Below are positions 37,703-48,789 of a stretch of 64,000 nt of DNA, in pieces. The notes under the pieces are model-generated. The model did no database searches, was not told where the DNA came from, and worked only from the letters and a program-made list of their open reading frames with translations. The stretch spans positions 1 to 64,000 of the forward strand of contig JASANE010019266.1 of the NCBI GenBank assembly GCA_030248225.1, in the 5' to 3' direction. Position 1 is the stretch's first letter. Every line of letters starts with the position of its first letter. The stretch is from Trileptium ribeirensis (lineage: Eukaryota; Nematoda; Enoplea; Enoplida; Thoracostomopsidae). Position numbers and translations under genes: made by a program.

Positions 37703-37896
37703 TTTAAACGAGTTTCGATGCGATTGCATCGCTGGAGTGTCATTTAATCGATTCAGTGATTCCGGCAGATCATCATCTAAATCCGTAGGATTCCGAGTTT
37801 TGAACGAACGAACAATCGGTTTTGCATCTTGACAAATCTGGTCATCATCGTCGTCGTCGGGTTCCAATGCTTCATTAACTTGTCCACATTCCAGAC
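37703..37896 (-). CDS. DOK7: Dok-7-like exon 6: acidic tail segment
   Basis: 194 bp, phase 1 in and phase 0 out. The acceptor is CTTATTTTAG|GT and the donor AAA|GTAAGT is a full consensus. Encodes a strongly acidic segment (EALEPDDDDDDQ, then DLDDDLPESLNRLND). No domain is recognised. The phase matches exon 5 exactly, with a Gly junction codon (441). It lies just upstream in the transcript of exon 7, with a hAT MITE in the intron between them. Confidence 0.8.
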
Positions 37897-38389
37897 CTAA
37901 AATAAGTTTTATCGCCAAAGCACTTCGAGCTATTATGAATAATAATAAATATACCACAATTAGTGCGAAACCTGCTTAATAAAGCATAATGAGGAACACA
38001 CCTATTACAGACCTAACAAAAATAACGAGTTTCCGGTAGGAAAACAGCATCACAAACTTGTGTATTACTACGAGCACCCACAAAAATACTGAGCGCATGT
38101 AATTTATCTACACCCGTAATGCGATAGTACACTTAGTGACCCCACCAAATACTTGTTACGAAAAAAAGCTGAATTTCATTCAGTGTTTCGTTAATAGAAA
38201 ATTGGCAAAATCAAATATAAGTGCAAGAAATTTGACCTTGTGTTCGAACAGAATTGCTGCGTTTGCAATTTGCAGAAATTCGGTTCCCTAATGCCTAATC
38301 CATTAAATTTAGATTATTCAGTGTTCGTGAACAAATTTAGTGCAAAAGTCAAGTCAATAAAATCGAGCCCATAGTTAAGCTGTCGGTGT

Positions 38390-38650
38390 TCACAAACAAA
38401 ACCTGTTGAATTCAAATTCGACAAATTGTCGTTCTCAAAAACAAGGGCAATTTTCGTTGTATTTTCGCGAACACAGTCAGATTTCAATCGCGAGCGCTGT
38501 GTTTGCGAACAGTTTCACATCGAGTTTCAATTGGTCAAAAATCGTTCCGTAACGATTATTTTTGTACAAAATTACAAAAATGGGTGTTTGGTGGGCCCAC
38601 CTTAAGTATAGCTGCGCATAAATTTTCAAATTTGTACGCTCTATCTAGAA
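38390..38650 (+). repeat. Dispersed repeat, copy 2 of 3
   Basis: Ordered word matches to 6935-7195 (TTTTCGCGAACACAG, TTCAATTGGTCAAAAA, GTTCCGTAACGATT, CTTAAGTATAGCTGCGCATAAA). Non-coding, in the intron between exons 5 and 6. Confidence 0.6.
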
Positions 38651-39984
38651 TTCACAAAAAATTTGTATCGCCCTTTCTGGTTTTAAAGTGAATGATAACG
38701 CGCGTCAATTAAGCCATACCATATAGTGTAATCCAACCACTGTAGTGACACTATAGCAGGATTTTTTCACGATTGTATCTCAAAACATAGGTTGATCTTT
38801 TTAGAAATGAACATTTTGACTTTTTGCTGCTTTATGTGAAAATGTATATGGTAATAACTTGTCTTATCGACAAGGTGGAGAATTCTGAGTGTTGACGATC
38901 TAATTTAGTGGGACGTACACAATTTGCGTTGCTTTAATACTTGATGATACCCGTTTATTCCGTGCAACATGCAGCTTCATAATACAGAGGATGAATATCT
39001 CTACAAAATGAGACCAAAAATATTAATTAATCGAGCGCTTGTGGAGATATTCCCAGTTTGGGCGTATTTTGGGTGTTTTAAACCTATTCTAAAATCCATT
39101 TTAACCCAACCCCGTAGCGTCAAAAAGAAAACAGCGGTATATCATCTCCTACTACAATAAAGGATGAATTGCTCCACGAAACGAACCCAATAACACCCAT
39201 ATAATGTAATTGGTTATAGAGATATGACCGTGTACGTCGTATATTTTTAGCCTCATGGGTCCCTTTAAAAACGCATTGTACCCTAATCCAGGACCCAAGG
39301 GTAACGTGCAAAATCGTTATCTATAATTCTATAGAACCTTAATTACTCTGAAATGAGCCTGATTTGCCTGAAATATCTGCATCAGTTGTACCGATCCGAC
39401 CAAGAATACGTTTAATCAGACCCCTTTTGACCCATCCGAGTCTCCGACCCTCTTTTATGACCCGGAGGGGTTGGAATCCGTTTGGGTTTCTAGCAAAAAT
39501 CCGCAATATAGAGACTTTAGCTTTCGAATGAACTATTGCACGAGTAATTAAGGCTAGTCAAAGTTAGATTATACGTATCACCCCCAAAATAAACTCAGAA
39601 ACGGACGCCATCGAAATTTACGACTATGACTAGTGTGAATTTTTGCTACGCTCGTTTCACTCTCTACTCATAATTCAAATAACGTGAGTGAATAAGCTCA
39701 TAGCTTTAGATACAAACTGAGTTAGCAGGAAAATTTGTTCCCTTATGGTTGTAAAGTTCTTCATAGGCTGATAATTTTCAGTCCATTTTATTTTTCAGTC
39801 CATTTTATTATACTAACTTCATTAAATGCACTGAAAAGAAACTGGAATGAACCGACACAAATGGGTCGCAGAATTTTACATAAATATAAAATTTCAGCAG
39901 TTTGTAAATTCTTTGATGTAACTGACAACATAAAAGAGTGATACCACAGATTACGCATGCAATGATAACAGTGATACTGCACCA

Positions 39985-40135
39985 TCACCAACAAACGACA
40001 CTTCAACTCTAGATCTGTTGGGAAACTCGTTTCGAGAGTAAACAACACTCAAAGTAAGAATTTAACCAGAAAAACACCAAACGACACTTCAACCCTAGAT
40101 CTGTTGGCGACCTCTTTTCGAGAGTAAACATTCAA
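39985..40135. repeat. Two-copy local duplication, about 80-bp unit
   Basis: AACGACACTTCAACTCTAGATCTG.. and AACGACACTTCAACCCTAGATC.., each followed by TGTTGG, a CTC(G/T)TTTCGAGAGTAAACA segment and a tail. It sits about 90 bp from the donor of exon 5. Confidence 0.8.
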
Positions 40136-40225
40136 ACTAAGCAGTTATTCAGAAATCCTCTAACAATTCGTATAGACTGGGCAACCCGTGACTATTTAGT
40201 ATGTATCTTAGTTATTACGCTTTAC

Positions 40226-40835
40226 CTTTGTTTATCGGCACTGGCGATTTGAATCTTTGTTCGTTCAACCGTTGCTGGCTTGCATACAGTTCCATATTTT
40301 GTGGCCCTTCTCTGTCCATGTCGGCTGAACTTTTCGGTCGAGTCAGAGAATTTTTACTACGAAATTCAGGCCGTATTATAAATCCCTCACTACTACAGAA
40401 TGACGGCGATGGCTCTGACATAGTTCGTAGCTGAGAAGCATTTTGGCTGCCCGAATTGCTAAACAGCGTCCGAAAAAACATTCCTTTTCTGCTCTTGATT
40501 GACCCAAATTTCAAAGTCGTTTCATCGAACGAAGAGCCTTTGGACGACAGTGCCTCGGACTTTGACGAGCACAGTTGCTTTTTTGAAGTTACGACGGCTG
40601 TAATATCGCCCATGGTTTGTTGACGACGTTGCCATCCATTTAGCATCTTTTGCCTACTCCAAATCTTATCGTTCGCGGCATTACCGTTAGTACCCAGTAC
40701 ACTTTTGCAACTGTTGTACAATGCCGACGAAAGACTGGGAGCAACGTAAACATCGTTTTCTTGAACATTATTTCCGTCACTGTTAGATGTTACCAAGTTG
40801 GCAAGGAATCGCTTCGCTTTGGCAGTAGGTGTCGT
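40226..40835 (-). CDS. DOK7: Dok-7-like exon 5: PTB C-terminal helix and start of tail
   Basis: 610 bp, phase 0 in and phase 1 out. The acceptor is TTCATTTTAG|AC and the donor is AAAG|GTAAAG. It opens with TTPTAKAKRFLANLVTSNS, which suits the C-terminal helix that closes an IRS-type PTB domain. The rest is a Ser/Asn/Gln-rich tail with tyrosines in DVYVAP, ALYNS and MELYASQQ contexts, and basic/serine clusters such as SIKSRKGMFF and SLTRPKSSADMD. This is the longest exon of the gene apart from none larger; it is open over its full length with no frameshift, unlike the TE remnants around it. Confidence 0.85.
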
Positions 40836-41298
40836 CTAAAATGAACGCCATGAAATAGATTCAACCGTTAAACGATTACATTTGAGTCTGTTGGAACATT
40901 GCTAACATGAATACAGTAAAATCGTTACAGCTACCGAAAAAACCGTTACATAGTCTACGTACAAAAGTCTTTTTTATTGCAACAATGTCAACTGAAAAAC
41001 ATTAGCAGCGACTGCATATACATAGTTATAACTGGCCGTGAGATACACTACTGTCGAAAACGACAATACAGCCATAAATTGGAATGTCCAAAGGGTATCA
41101 ACACTTGAGGGGGCACACACCCGAAAGTAACACAAACTTGGGGACTTGAACTTTTAGGACGTAAACAAAGCTGCTTTTGTGCTTCTCACACGTCTTTATG
41201 AATATTTTTGGCAAACCATCTGGCCTTTCCACAGCCCTTCCGGAAAGCGGTGGAACGTCGGAAGCATGTTCATTCTCGCTGTTAGCTTCAAAGCTGAG

Positions 41299-42094
41299 CA
41301 GGGAGTAACCGGAATTCCGGTTCCGGCGAAAATCGTGTTCCGGTTGCGGTTCCGGCAAAGGGCAAAAACCATACCGGAACCGGAATTCCGGTTTAAAAAT
41401 TTTGTTTCAAATTTTCCACGTTTTTTGCTTCATCTGTGGTCCAAACATGTAATATATACATACACAATGATCAAATTCCAAAACAACATAGCAAAAGAAA
41501 AGATTAACTAACCAATTTGCCGTGTGAAACGTAAGAAGGGCACATAATTTGAGCAGGAATTTTTCATAACTTGCAGGAGTTTGTTAAATCAAAGCCAGGT
41601 CGATGCTTGTAGCAGCTATTTCACACATTCAGAAGTCTGCGGGGTACGTTCGAATTATACCGGTCCAACTCGGTAACAGAGTATGGCTTACGTAGAAGTA
41701 CTTAGCCTATGCTTGGATAACATAAATTGTGTCAAGCACCAGCCGGTGCGCTTTAAACTTTGTAAATCAGGTGAAATTGAAGTAACGTTATCTGCAACGC
41801 AAGCAGAAACTGCTTCCTTGGCAATGAACTGTATTTATTGAAACTGTGACCTATAAATAAACATTATTAGCTTCCTCAGTCTCTTTAAAGTTTCAGAAAG
41901 GCAATAATACCATCGCAATACATTAAGTTTAATGTAAAAGTTATTTTTAATGCATTTTAAATCCACTATACCTTCATTTCTTCCATCATCTGTTTTACTA
42001 TATATAAATTTCGAAGACCAGGTTCCGGTTCCGGTTCCGGATCCGGTTTAAATGGACGGTTCCGGTTGCTGGTTCCGGTTCCGGTTATTCCCTG
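41299..42094 (-). mobile_element. hAT MITE, CGGAATTCCGG family, reverse-oriented 796-bp copy
   Basis: Begins CAGGGAGTAACCGGAATTCC and ends GGTTCCGGTTATTCCCTG. Flanked by AAGCTGAG on both sides, a perfect 8-bp duplication. Opposite in orientation to 35819-37568 and 53487-54636, and shorter through an internal deletion. Confidence 0.93.
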
Positions 42095-42679
42095 AAGCTG
42101 AGGTATAAATTTTGCTTAAAACGATTAATATTTTCATATTTTGATGTACTTTTACTGTCGTAGAATTTATTTCCAGGCTTTAAAATGAAGTTTTAGCATT
42201 AGAAATAGTGGTAATTAATGTCTAAAATTCATACAAAACCTTACATTTGAATTAAGTTGAACAAATTTTTGGGTTTGCTTGAATATGAGGGTTTCGGCCG
42301 AGTGTGCAAAGGAACTGACATGGGGATTTGCAAAGTGGGAGACGGTATTAGTGTGACGCAAGGGGTGTATTTAAGCTAAATATTATTATCAACAACAAAC
42401 AGCTGATCACCAATAAATTATCTAAAACAGTCAAATTCCGAAATCTACAAAAACTAACAAATCACTAAAGTAAATGTCATGTTTATTGACATGATCATTC
42501 AAAATGCATGCGGTTGAATGTCATGCCGTGTTATAACTAGTAAACGTAATAAATTACAAAAAATTAGCGGAGCAATAGGCAACGTATTTTAGATCTTATT
42601 TATGTATACATGTATTTTAAACGAAATATTTAATCATTTTATAATAAGTATCACGTTTTAGACAATCGATGTCAAATCC

Positions 42680-42765
42680 ACCATACAAATAGCTAGCTAG
42701 CTAAAAATTAGCTAATTAATTAGTAATATAAACTAATTAGCTAATTAATTAATTAATTAGCACTC
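42680..42765. repeat. AATTAGCTAATTAATT simple repeat
   Basis: Near-perfect alternation of TTAATTAGC, CTAGCTAG and AATTAATT words, self-complementary throughout. Low complexity. Confidence 0.8.
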
Positions 42766-43169
42766 ATGATAATAAATAGAGCTTTAAAAGTCACATATGA
42801 TCAGCGACATGGAAAACCCTCGAGTGTAAAACCAACAATTTTGAGATAAATTTAAAATTTGCATAAAATTGACTAAATAGGTAATAAATTAATTAGCATA
42901 TACGGCAAATTTTAGAGCTTCAAAAATGTCAGATTCGATATCAGCGACATAGCAACCCCCGTGTGCATTGTTTCATTCCCAAGCACTTTGAAAATTTTCA
43001 AAAAATTAGCTGACTAATTAGCATGTTTTTAACTTCCTCGAATAGTAATAAACACCAGATACGCACCAAGTGGCGAGAAGTAATATACGAACCAAAATTT
43101 ACTATTCATTGAAAAATAAGAAATCTTTGTTTGGAAATGTTAAAAATAGACTAACACAATTAACTAATT

Positions 43170-44774
43170 GGGTCATTTCACGAAACCATGTCATTTTAGT
43201 CGGGGGGGCTACATCGGCACTTTTTGGCCCATACCACCAGTCTTTTGTAAGGAAATTTAATGTCGCTGTGAGATGTAGTAATAGCATATCCGACGATCAT
43301 AACGAGGTATGGTGGACCTCTGTACCCCAAACATAGCAGGAGCCAGAGGCCCTCAACCCGGGTTGGTCAAATGAAGCCAAAAACGCATGTCCTAATATAA
43401 ACGTTCGCCGTATCGCTAGCACGCGATACATATATGTGTTTTTCATTTCACTGTGATCCATTGGTATTTGCTAATTTTTCCAAAAAAACTTGGGAGTAAG
43501 CATCGACACTGAAGCTGACGTCAAGCTTCCGAAATTTTTTTTCGTGACATGTAGCCCCCCCCGACCAAGGTCAAATCTGGCAGCTTTCAGACGCTGGTAC
43601 ATAACGTAAAAGTGCACTAGCGCCAAAAATGCTATATAACGGTAATCGCAATCAGTACAGGTGTTATTGAAAAAAACAATATCAGCGTCTGTCCATGTGT
43701 TATTTCATTATGAGGTCGAAGGTCATAAAATGCCAAAAATGGGGTATGCAAAATGTAGACCCCCCCTCGACCTGACCAAACTTAAATTTAAAAAAGCCAA
43801 ATTTAGCATACAGTCTTACAATAGGCCGGATATAAACATAGTAAAGCTCCACTAGAATCGACCCATCTATTAAAAATTTTTAATGAAAATGTAGCCCTCC
43901 CCCCGACCTGGCGTGTAGCCCCCCCCGACCGCATGTATAATAAAAGTAATCGAAGGTCGCAAGAATCATATTAGTATATAAGTTCATCATCATTGCACTA
44001 TGATATGGGGCCGTGCTGTTAACTGGGCAGCTAGGAAACCCTTCTGCCTGCCCGCACATCTATTACACGCATTGTCCTTGGTATCATCACTTAAATGTAA
44101 ACTGGTCATAGATCAATTGTATTTGTTTTACACCAGCTTACATCTAGAATGTATAGAAGTAGCTAAAGTTTGGCGCGTTGCATGTTGTAGGAAGCTGTAG
44201 CCCCCCCGACCTGAGGTGTAGCCCCCCCCCGACCTGAGGTGTAGCCCCCCCCCCGACTCAACATATCGGAGTGTCATTTTTTACAAGGCCTAAGGATCTG
44301 CCTGAAATTTTTTCTCAGACGTCCCCCGCTCATGGTTGGTTTGTGAGCATAAAATGGTATCTGTAGGTGCTGTCTCCGTTGCGCTAGAAAAACTTCTGCG
44401 ACAGGCTTATTCAAATTGGTCGATTTTAACCCCAATAATGCCCTAGCAGCATCAATTTTAGGTCGCAAGTGCTCCAAATGACTTGACTAGGGCCATTTTG
44501 GATGAACTTACATTAAAAACAGACCATGGTTCGCGTGTCACTCCGTCAACCTACAGAATAGTGACTTATTTCGGATTAAAATTTGACCCCCAGGGGGGCC
44601 CTTTCCCACCCCTGTAGCAGGTTTCAGGTAGCTCGTTTTGCATAGAAACATCGATATTCGAAAAATTCAGGGTTTTTTACATCGGAAGGGGTCTAGACAC
44701 TGTACATTGGAAAACGTTTCATTTTGGCTTCAAAAAGTGGTGTTTCAAAAGTACATGGTTTCGTGAAATGACCC
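43170..44774. mobile_element. 1.6-kb TIR DNA transposon (non-autonomous), copy 2
   Basis: Same 21-bp perfect terminal inverted repeats as copy 1, flanked here by AATT on both sides. Collinear with 18583-20161 over its whole length and highly similar by eye; differences are mainly C-run lengths, point changes and one extra C-run unit near 43900. No intact transposase. It sits in the intron between exons 4 and 5. Confidence 0.92.
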
Positions 44775-45820
44775 AATTAGTTAATTACTAATTAATTAAA
44801 GCCAATTGTGACAAAATCTATATGCCTTGCACCTAGCTGTAATTAGGCCTTTCAAGCCAAAAAAATCAAAATCGGCCCAGTAGTTATTGAGGAGTTGGAC
44901 GGACAGAAGGTACCGAATTTCCCCCTCTGACGAAAAAACACTTCGCATCGCTCGGCTCAACAGCGAAGATAAAAAATAAATTCAAAAGTATAAATAATTT
45001 TAGCAAAACTTTAGGAGTGGTTTCATGAACTTTATCGTCGTAATACATCGAACTTTTGTCGCATCGTTCACATACGCAGCTGAGCAGCCGGTCCCACGTT
45101 TGTAGTGAAAGCTGTCAAACCACGTTACGTGCATAGGACATTGACGTCAGGTGCGACACAAAGGCCACTGGCAAGCAATACAAAGAGGCTGTCAAGGCAA
45201 AATAAAATAAAAAGGCCCATAATAGAAGGAATCCAGGGAAACAAACGAATACTAAAATTACTACACGTTAATACTTCGCCGAAACAAGCAAATAATTATA
45301 AGCTCTTAAAAGACGGATACCACTTGGATAGGCTTCAAAACATAAGATCCTCGCATCGGGATCGACGGCTCTGCCACACAGTGCTGCTGTCTCCAAGATC
45401 GTATTGCCGCGCGCTGCTTCCTGAAATTAAAAACAAATGTATAATAAAATAAAACAGTGTGCTGGAAAGATTGATGCCGAATCAACAATGAGGCCAAAAA
45501 CAGCAATAACTAAACAATTTTAGCAGCAGCAAAAGAAAAGGCGATATTCGTATTTCCGTACAAAAAACAAGCAGACCCAATATCTATAAATTGTACAACA
45601 GCTTTACTTTCTAGATAACATTCTTAAATTACTTTCTCATAAAACACCAAAACAGCCAAAGCTTATGGAGAGTAACTAGAAAATTTGTGTATTTCAGAAT
45701 TATTCTTTCTTTATTTGTACTTCATGATCGCCATCACACGAATATATAATTGTGGTGCGACAACAAACCACAACTGACTATGTTTAAACACCGCACTAAA
45801 GTAAACGGTATTTCCCATTA
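44775..45820. other. Intron sequence, no gene recognised
   Basis: In the intron between exons 4 and 5. A 115-codon plus-strand frame at 45105-45452 is basic but matches nothing I know and has no supporting signals. Confidence 0.4.
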
Positions 45821-46960
45821 GTTTTCGATTAAAACGTTGTTTTAGTCGAATCCAAACTGAACTCAATACTACAGGGAGTGTTCCATGTCCCAAGAATGAT
45901 GTGGCATTCGGCACTATCATGTATACAAGAAGCAAGCTCAAAATAAAGCATTATTTTTGATTTAAACATTGTTTTAGCCGAATTCAAATTGATCTCAATA
46001 CAGCAGGGAGTGTTCCATGTTCGAAGAATGATGTTGTGGCATTCGGCACTCCCATGTATACAGGAAGCAAGCTCAGAAGACAGAATTTTTTTGATGTAAA
46101 CGTTGTTTTAGATGAATTTCAATTGATCTCAATACTGCAGGGAGTTTTCCATGTTCGAAGAATGATGTTGTGGCATTCGACAATCCATGTATACAGGCAG
46201 CAAGCTCAGAAGACAACATTAGTTTTTTATGTAAACGTTGTTTTAGCTGAATTCAAATAATTCATCTCAATACTGCAGCGACTGTTCCATGTTCGAAGAA
46301 TGTGAGCTTCGGCACTCCTACACTCCTATGTATACAGGAAGCAAGCTCGAATTCAAATTTATCTCGATGCTGCAGGGAGTGTTCCATGTTCGAAGAATGA
46401 TAGATTAGGCTCCCCAAGTATATAGGAAGCATGCTCAGAAGAAAACAGTAGTTTTCGATTTAAACGTTGTTTTAGGTGAATTCAAATTGCTCTCGATGCT
46501 GTAGGGAGTGCTTCATGTTCGAAGAATGACAGATTAGGCTCTCCCAAGTATAAATAAGCTCAGAAAACAGCACTGGTTTTCGATTTAAACCAAGGGCTTT
46601 TTGCACCTTTTGTGTGCAATCTACACTTTTGAAATAAGTGAGTTCACTTCTGATTTTGGGGCAAAAGTGCAAGTTTCACTTTGTGATTTGGGCCAAAATT
46701 TGAGAAAAATGCCATAAAAGCGCAAGAATTTTTTTTACATGTGAAGCTTTGGTACTTGATAGTCGACATCGATAATTTGCACTTTTGAGAAAAGGGATTG
46801 CACTTTTAATTGAGATAAAAAGTGCAATTTTCACTTTGGCTCCAGCGAAAAAACCTGATTTAAACATTGCTTTAGGTGAATTCAAATGGATCTCAATACT
46901 ACAGACAGTGTGCGATGTTCGAAGAATGATGCTGTGAGATTCGGCACTTCCAAGTATCTT
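45821..46960. repeat. Tandem array, about 130-bp unit, 7 copies
   Basis: The unit has AACGTTGTTTTAG.TGAATTC, TCTCAATACTGCAGGGAGTG, TTCCATGTTCGAAGAATGA, GGCATTCGGCACTCCCATG and TATACAGGAAGCAAGCTCA. Some copies have internal deletions. A 267-bp hAT MITE splits copies six and seven. It lies about 170 bp from the donor of exon 4. Confidence 0.9.
46591..46857. mobile_element. hAT-type MITE nested in the 130-bp array
   Basis: Flanked by ATTTAAAC on both sides, a perfect 8-bp duplication of an array word. Left end CAAGGGCTTTTTGCAC and right end GCGAAAAAACCTG are only imperfect inverted repeats. The interior has AAAGTGCAA / TTGCACTTTT subterminal repeats in both orientations. Non-coding. Confidence 0.85.
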
Positions 46961-47125
46961 TTAAAAATCTTTGTATGAAGTATAAATGCGTGCATATTTT
47001 CTAGTAAATGAAACAGCAGTTAACGAATACAAATTACGTCTAAATAAAATAAATGGCTTCCTCCGCTAATTATTTATCATAATCAGCTGCCATAAATCGT
47101 TGTAACCCACTAACCTCAAATTTAC

Positions 47126-47220
47126 GTTAAATGTTTCCGTAGCTGTCCATTCGGAAGGCTGACGGCATATTGGTCCACAAATGTTAGCATTAGGTGATAT
47201 GTTCGTCATCTTGTTGCACC
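47126..47220 (-). CDS. DOK7: Dok-7-like exon 4: PTB loop/strand (small exon)
   Basis: 95 bp, phase 1 in and phase 0 out. The acceptor is TTACCTTCTTAG|GG and the donor is AAC|GTAAAT. Encodes 31 residues with three cysteines, ending EWTATETFN. An exon with exactly these phases is needed to join exon 3 to exon 5. The junction codon becomes Trp (206), which suits the G-x-W of Dok-7 PTB domains, and TETFN leads into the expected last strand. The NKMTNIS..CGPICRQ stretch has no counterpart I know in the family, so this is the least certain exon; a different short exon in the 15-kb gap is possible. Confidence 0.55.
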
Positions 47221-47334
47221 CTAAGAAGGTAATATTTATACAATAACTAGTGAAACGGAATGAGCGTAGTTTCATCAAGTGGTAATTTTGTGAACTCATT
47301 CGTAACACGCCTTGTTTTTGCTGCATATACTGCA

Positions 47335-48785
47335 ATAAACCGTCTGTAACCCTGAACCCATTAAAAAGCCTAAAGTCTTGTCGACCCTAAATACATCAAT
47401 AATAACTAAAAATGCACGAGGTGTTCGTGCAAGTCTCAATATATCGTACCATTGTATTCAGCATGCCTAAAAATATATTTATAGACCATTCTTAATGGAA
47501 TACGTAAACAAACTACTGAAGATAGACTATACACTTTAGATCGGGTTTATTGACCCTAAACCAATTAAAAACATCTAAAAAGGTATAATATTAGTGTTGG
47601 GCTCTATATGACCAATTCATCGTATTCAGCGTGCCGAAAAACCTATATATATTAGGTATAAAACATTCTTGATGTCCTACAAGCAAAAGGTAACCAAACC
47701 AATGAAATCTCACATTTTGGAAATCTGGTTCGTTGATCGTAAACCACATGAAACCCCATGAAAGGGTATAATATAGTCAAGTTGCACTCTACATAGCAAA
47801 ACAATAGTATTCAGCGTGCTCGGTAATCTTATAGCCACTTGTTGTAAGGTAAAAACACACAAAATGCTGAAATTTGAAAATCGCTACTTCTGGCAAAAGG
47901 TCGACGAGCCATATTCGAGCGAACAGCAGCCCCGGGTGTGGTTCCAAAAAGTCGTGATCAGCAGAGTTGTAGATTTCGATACGCTGATTCTTGTGGCCTC
48001 GGTTCTTAGGTCGAAGATTATGCTGAGAGGGGGCTTAGAAAGACAGGTACCCGTATGGCCAAACCTTGCACACGATCCTTAAAAAATTAGTTTAAGGATC
48101 TGCTTGACATTTTATTTCAAAGATAATGAACTTCTATTTTTCAGCTTAATATCTGTGTTTCACGATTTTATACAATAACTCTATCGAGATTGCAGAACGT
48201 ACTGAAGCATAGGTACACCTACGCCATTTGCATGCACAGCCAATAAGCTTTCGATAGCATACGTCTATATGCTATGTGTGGATATCACACAGCCGCACAA
48301 GTTAGAACAAAACTAACACCGCAATAAGTTTCTCATGCCCGAAAACCCCCAAGTGAAACTTGTCAGCCGCCCAGGACGTCAGAACAAATTTTCTAATTTT
48401 AGGTAAAGGAACCCCGAGGAACCTCAAACCCCATAAATCCATAACCGGAGCCTTAATCGAAAAACAAAAAATCCGCATCATTTTAGTATGAAATAACACC
48501 AACCAGGGAAAAAATTCGACAATTCAGATAAAAATAACCTTGCTTCTTTGAATTGTACTAAAATAGCAAAAAACCAGATTTTGACCCCTGACCCCGCAAA
48601 CACATCCCAAATCAAAAAACGCTAGGGGTGTACACGTCAAATCGACTATTCCGGTAAGCGCAAGATCATGAAAATCGGTGAAGTCGCTCCCGAGTTACCG
48701 ATGGCCGATCACACATACACAGCCGGAATTTAAAAGCTTTCATCCCTGCATCACACAAACTCTACTACGTTACACTGCGTTCTGA
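47335..48785. mobile_element. Satellite-bearing dispersed element, copy 3
   Basis: Collinear with 25290-27766 minus its insertions: satellite units (GTAACCCTGAACCCATT.., ATTCTTGATGTCC..), the 47810 module, then CTATCGAGATTGCAG (48180), CACCAACCAGGGAAAAAA (48498) and GGAATTTAAAAGCTTTCA (48724). The high end reads CTACGTTACACTGCGTTCTGA before T, i.e. A|TC on the minus strand, as a Helitron 5' end would. The low end is not resolved. Confidence 0.5.
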
Positions 48786-48789
48786 TTAT

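Noticed and set aside
45105..45452. 115-codon plus-strand open frame
   Set aside because: Basic, no known motif, no splice partners, opposite strand within an intron of the Dok-7-like gene. Likely chance.
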